Part shown: positions 60,838 through 64,000 of the stretch, piece by piece | Position numbering within the stretch: position 1 is the first letter of the stretch | Layout of the letters: each line of letters opens with the position of its first letter | Origin: Desertimonas sp963786985 | Lineage (GTDB): Bacteria; Actinomycetota; Acidimicrobiia; Acidimicrobiales; Ilumatobacteraceae | Direction of reading: 5' to 3' | Assembly: GCA_963786985.1 (NCBI GenBank) | Contig: CAWBBL010000021.1 | Span: 62,001-126,000, forward strand | Length of the DNA stretch: 64,000 nt | The notes under the pieces: model-generated | What the model was told of the DNA's origin: nothing | The model's database searches: none | What the model saw: the letters and a program-made list of their open reading frames with translations, nothing else | Made by a program: the position numbers and the translations under genes

Positions 60838-61824
60838 TCAGTCGAGGTGATCGGGGAGACCGAACAGCGGGAACAGGCGCGCCACGTCGAGGTAGAACGT
60901 GAACTCGGCGATGCCGTTACTCCCGAGGCGGATCAGCTGCAGCGCCCACGGGGCGTGACCGCCGGCGGGGTCGATCTTGTACTGCCCGAAGGCCACCGAA
61001 CCATTGGCCTCGGTGACGAGCAGCTTGGACCCGCGACACGCTGCGCCGGGGCCCACCCACCAGGCAAGCACCTCGTCACGGCCCTCCAGCCACATCGCCC
61101 ACGGCGGCATCGACTGCGTCGCATCGGCGGCGATGAGCGTCGTCAGCGCCTCGATGTCGTAGCGCTCGAAGGCGTCGACGTACTTGGTGAGCAGCTCGCG
61201 CTGCGCCTCGTCGCTCAGGTCGGCGCTCGCCGGCTCGGATTGGTGTCGAGCGTTCATCGTCGCGTGTGCTCGCTGGAGCGCACTGTTGACCCCGGCGACG
61301 GTTGTGCCCAGCAGTTCGGCCACCTCGCTCGCCTGCCACTTCAACACGTCGCGCAGGATCAGCACGGCGCGCTGCTGCGGAGGCAGGTGCTGCAGGGCGG
61401 CAACGAACGCCAGACGAATCGACTCCCGTTCGGCGACCGCCTCGGCCGGGTCGCTGGGATGCGTCGACACACGGTTGCCGGGGACCGGCTCGACGAACGC
61501 ACTCTCGGCGAGCGGTACTCCGATGAGCCCCTCGGAGGCCCGGGTCGACCCGGTCATCTCCATCGGCAGGGCCCGGCGCTGGCGTCCGCGCAGGGCGTCG
61601 AAGCACACGTTGCTGGCGATGCGATAGAGCCAGGTACGCACCTCGGATCGTCCCTCGAAGCGGTCGTAGGCCCTCCAGGCGCGGGTGAGTGTCTCCTGCA
61701 CCGCATCGTCGGCGTCGAACGTCGACCCCAGCATCCGATAGCAGAATCCGGTCAGCTCGGCTCGGTGCGCCGGAGTGAGGACGTCGTCGAGAGGGGGCCG
61801 GGACGACGTCTGTGTGGTCCCCAT
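60838..61824 (-). CDS. ECF sigma factor with C-terminal SnoaL-like domain (SigG/SigJ-like)
   Basis: A 328-residue sigma-70-family factor: sigma2 (FCYRMLGSTFDADDAVQETLTRAWRAYDRFEGRSEVRTWLYRIASNVCFDALRG), sigma4 (LPPQQRAVLILRDVLKWQASEVAELLGTTVAGVNSALQRA) and a C-terminal SnoaL/NTF2-like domain (KYVDAFERYDIEALTTLIAADATQSMPPW ... FYLDVARLFPLFGLP). No anti-sigma gene is adjacent; in this class the C-terminal domain itself modulates activity. TAGATT 8 nt before the ATG suggests a leaderless message. Confidence 0.93.
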   Translation of the reverse strand: MGTTQTSSRPPLDDVLTPAHRAELTGFCYRMLGSTFDADDAVQETLTRAWRAYDRFEGRSEVRTWLYRIASNVCFDALRGRQRRALPMEMTGSTRASEGLIGVPLAESAFVEPVPGNRVSTHPSDPAEAVAERESIRLAFVAALQHLPPQQRAVLILRDVLKWQASEVAELLGTTVAGVNSALQRAHATMNARHQSEPASADLSDEAQRELLTKYVDAFERYDIEALTTLIAADATQSMPPWAMWLEGRDEVLAWWVGPGAACRGSKLLVTEANGSVAFGQYKIDPAGGHAPWALQLIRLGSNGIAEFTFYLDVARLFPLFGLPDHLD

Positions 61825-61876
61825 CGTTTGCGAATCTACCGACGATCGATTCGCCGAGGGACGTGACTCCGTTCAC

Positions 61877-61900
61877 TGCGTTCCCCGGCCACGAAGGCCG
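61877..61900. repeat. Dispersed GGCC hairpin repeat, copy 2
   Basis: Identical to the 24-bp element at 33629-33652 except for one base in the hairpin loop. It lies between the divergent sigma-factor and cation-efflux genes. Confidence 0.65.
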
Positions 61901-61949
61901 CGTCATCGGACCGCGGAGGTTGACCGGCCAACGGGGGCAAACTGGACCG

Positions 61950-62876
61950 GTGGATGGCCACGACGATCGCCGGCACGAGCCACACGGCCACGCCTCGATC
62001 CGAGCCGGTGAACGCCACAAGCGGCCGCTGCTCGCCGCGTTCGTGCTGCTCGCCGCATTCATGGTCGTCGAGGTCGTCGCCGGATTGCTGTCCAACTCGC
62101 TGGCCCTGCTCTCCGACGCCGGACACATGGTCACCGACGTCATCGGCGTCGGCATGGCCCTGGCCGCCATCCAGCTGGCGACCCGGGGGACCGAGCGTCG
62201 CCACCGGACGTTCGGGCTGTACCGCCTGGAAATCCTCGCCGCCCTGGCGAACGCCGTCCTGCTCGCCGTGGTTGCGGCCTACGTCATGTTCGAGGCGGTT
62301 GGCCGATTCGGAGACTCGCCGGACATCGACCACACGACGATGCTCGGGGTGGCGGTGCTCGGTCTGCTCGCCAACCTCATCGCCTTCTTCTTGTTGCGGG
62401 CTGGTTCCAAGGAGTCGCTGAGTGTCGAGGGCGCCTATCTCGAGGTGCTGTCGGACACGGTCGGCTCTGTCGCCGTAATCGTCGGCGCGATCGTCATCGC
62501 CGCGACCGGGTGGTCGTGGGTCGACCCGGCGATCGCCATCGCCATCGGCGTGTGGATCTTGCCGAGGGCCTGGCGCCTGGCGGGGCAGGCGTTGCGCATC
62601 GTCATGCAGGCGGCACCGCCCGGACTCGATCTCGACGCCGTCGCCGGCGAATTGTCGGCGATCGACGGGGTCGTCGACGTGCACGACCTGCACGTGTGGA
62701 CGCTCACCTCGGACATGGAGGTGGCATCGGCGCACCTGCGCGTCGCCGATGGCAGCGACTCGCACGGCGTGCTCGACGAGGCGCGGGAGCTACTGCTCAC
62801 CCACTACCGGATCGGCCACGCCACGCTGCAGGTCGAGCCGATCAACCACACCGGCTGCTCCGAGGTGGCGTGGTGA
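61950..62876 (+). CDS. Cation diffusion facilitator (CDF) family metal efflux protein
   Basis: A 308-residue, six-helix CDF transporter (likely zinc/cobalt). The N-terminus is histidine-rich (DGHDDRRHEPHGH). Metal-site residues are in SLALLSDAGHMVTDVIGVGMAL and VEGAYLEVLSDTVGSVAVIVGAIVIAATGWSWVDPAIAIAIGVWI; the cytoplasmic C-terminal domain (VDVHDLHVWTLTSDMEVASAHLRV) is complete. The GTG start is preceded by GGGGGC; longer frames begin in a repeat. Metal specificity is inferred. Confidence 0.94.
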   Translation: MDGHDDRRHEPHGHASIRAGERHKRPLLAAFVLLAAFMVVEVVAGLLSNSLALLSDAGHMVTDVIGVGMALAAIQLATRGTERRHRTFGLYRLEILAALANAVLLAVVAAYVMFEAVGRFGDSPDIDHTTMLGVAVLGLLANLIAFFLLRAGSKESLSVEGAYLEVLSDTVGSVAVIVGAIVIAATGWSWVDPAIAIAIGVWILPRAWRLAGQALRIVMQAAPPGLDLDAVAGELSAIDGVVDVHDLHVWTLTSDMEVASAHLRVADGSDSHGVLDEARELLLTHYRIGHATLQVEPINHTGCSEVAW

Positions 62877-62895
62877 CCGAGCCGCCCAGGTGGTG

Positions 62896-63699
62896 TCACG
62901 CTCCGACGGCTAGCACGGCGGTGTAGCCGGCGTCGTTGTCGCCGGACATCATCGCCATCTGCAGGGCCGCGCTGTCCTCGCCGAAGACCATGTCCGACTC
63001 GAGCGACAGCCGCTGCAGGTTGTCGGTGCTCATCGGGTAGCGGTCGTCGGCGTACACGCTCTCCGACACACCCTGAGGGAAGGCCAGCTGCGACGTCTTG
63101 ATCGCGTTGGCGCCGTTGCTGGCCGCGTCGAGACTCTCGTAGACCTCGAAGTGGATGTGCGGCCAGCGGCCCGAGTAGCAGCCCGGATAGATCGTCGTGA
63201 ACGTGACGTTGCCGTCGGCGTCGACCTCCTGAACGCCGCGCAGGTAGTTCTCCGCGGCGGCTGCTTCCGAGTACATCGAGTAGTTGCCGGCGGCATCGCA
63301 GTGCCAGACGTAGACGGCGGCACCGGTCAGCGGGTTGCCTCCGTTGGCCACGTCTTGGACGTTGAGCACGACTTCCAGCGGGATACCGTCGGCGACGCCG
63401 CTCGCCGAGCCGAAGCTGGTCGTGATGTCGCGGCGGACGACCCCCTCCTCGGTCAGCACGTTGACTCCATTGGTGCCGTCGCCCGGGAACGGTCCACCGG
63501 TCTCGTCGGGGATCTCCTCGGTGACCGTCGGGATCGTCGAGTCCACTCCGCTCCCGGTCGCCGCCAGGCCCGCGGCGCTGACCTGGCGGGCGGCCAGCCC
63601 GGCGACACCAAGGCCGAGCCCGGCCCCGCCCAGAACCCGCAGGGCGCGGCGGCGATCGATGGCGTGGCGATCGGGGTGGTTGGTTGGCGAGTTCTGCAT
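62896..63699 (-). CDS. Tat-exported intradiol ring-cleavage dioxygenase-like protein
   Basis: A roughly 267-residue protein with a twin-arginine signal (DRRRALRVLGGAGLGLGVAGLAA) and an intradiol-dioxygenase fold. Likely iron ligands are tyrosines in VWHCDAAGNYSMYS and TIYPGCYSGRW and the histidines in WPHIHFEVYES. Classical members (protocatechuate or catechol dioxygenases) are cytoplasmic; exported homologues are common in actinobacteria and their substrates mostly unknown. ATG at 63699 is 6 bp inside an alternative GTG start. Confidence 0.9.
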   Translation of the reverse strand: MQNSPTNHPDRHAIDRRRALRVLGGAGLGLGVAGLAARQVSAAGLAATGSGVDSTIPTVTEEIPDETGGPFPGDGTNGVNVLTEEGVVRRDITTSFGSASGVADGIPLEVVLNVQDVANGGNPLTGAAVYVWHCDAAGNYSMYSEAAAAENYLRGVQEVDADGNVTFTTIYPGCYSGRWPHIHFEVYESLDAASNGANAIKTSQLAFPQGVSESVYADDRYPMSTDNLQRLSLESDMVFGEDSAALQMAMMSGDNDAGYTAVLAVGA

Positions 63700-63766
63700 G
63701 GCCACGATCGAACCAGCCGAGCCTTGGCGCCGGCTGCGCTTCAGCTCGGAGCTGGCTGTGAACGTC

Positions 63767-64000
63767 TCACGGGGCCCAGGTGTTGCCCGCCGGCCCTTCC
63801 GGTGCCCTCCGGGCGTCGCCGTCGGTGGCGTTGCGGAGGAAGATCAACGGCAGGACGATGGCCGCCAGCACCCCACCGAGCCACACGATGACGGTCGCCG
63901 CGACCCAGGTCCAGGCACCGGTGATGCTGAACCCGTCGAAGATGAGGTCGGTCAAGATCAGGCCGACCAACGTCGTGACGAGGGCGATGCCCCCGCGCAG
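63767..64000 (-). CDS. Membrane protein, 5' end beyond the window
   Basis: The frame is open from base 64000 and ends at 63767, giving at least 77 residues with two hydrophobic helices (LVTTLVGLILTDLIF; WVAATVIVWLGGVLAAIVLPLIFL) and a polar tail. Too short to assign; it resembles small actinobacterial four-helix membrane proteins of the phage-holin-like class. Confidence 0.65.
   Translation of the reverse strand: MRGGIALVTTLVGLILTDLIFDGFSITGAWTWVAATVIVWLGGVLAAIVLPLIFLRNATDGDARRAPEGPAGNTWAP

Overview
The window is a G+C-rich (roughly 70 percent) actinobacterial chromosome segment. The conserved block comEA-comEC-holA-rpsT-lepA ... hrcA-dnaJ-rsmE-hemW, heavy GTG start usage, many start codons only 6-8 nt downstream of a TANNNT -10 box (leaderless mRNAs), F420-type and acyl-CoA genes, and a CebR/CebEFG/BglC-like sugar locus all point to Actinomycetota. 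My best guess is class Acidimicrobiia (Ilumatobacter-like), inferred from general protein character only. No prophage, insertion sequence or CRISPR array was seen.

Layout. 1-6.5 kb: end of an oligopeptide ABC ATPase coupled to two TauE/SafE-type exporters, facing an operon of crotonase, rhodanese-type sulfurtransferase and an apparent GntR-FAD oxidoreductase fusion. 6.5-16 kb: nitroreductase, HutC-type GntR regulator, aconitase, HAD/PlsC fusion, a C-rich small RNA, LysR regulator, acyl-CoA carboxyltransferase and citrate synthase. 16-25.7 kb: membrane protein with a PLC-like ectodomain, a beta-glucoside locus (GH1, LacI regulator, binding protein, two permeases) and NADP isocitrate dehydrogenase. 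25.8-31.9 kb: secreted proteins, acyl-CoA dehydrogenase, a PPC-domain metalloprotease and tRNA-Val. 31.9-48.3 kb: the translation/heat-shock/competence block, interrupted by a giant SARP-STAND-WD40 protein and a DUF3500 protein, then a thioredoxin-TPR protein. 48.3-64 kb: PAC2 protein, MarR regulator, LLM oxidoreductase, acetylpolyamine deacetylase-like enzyme, acyl-CoA/AMP ligase, leuS, msrB, YceI, a two-component system, a SnoaL-type ECF sigma factor, a cation efflux protein, and an intradiol dioxygenase.

How genes work together. Aconitase, citrate synthase and isocitrate dehydrogenase (the oxidative entry to the TCA cycle) lie within 18 kb, and the aconitase and isocitrate dehydrogenase upstream regions share a CACTTGTATT-N4-TTGT motif. 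The beta-glucoside locus has LacI-type operators on both sides and no ATPase, so it probably borrows a shared MsiK-like ATPase. hrcA has a CIRCE-like inverted repeat upstream.

Highlights: a candidate 6C-type sRNA with its own -35/-10 promoter and terminator; the shared TCA motif; intergenic direct-direct-inverted repeat families; the SARP-nSTAND-WD40/DUF3500 insertion; and at least three genes (binding protein, lepA, marR) broken by frameshifts that all need one base skipped, which may be real or may be assembly errors.
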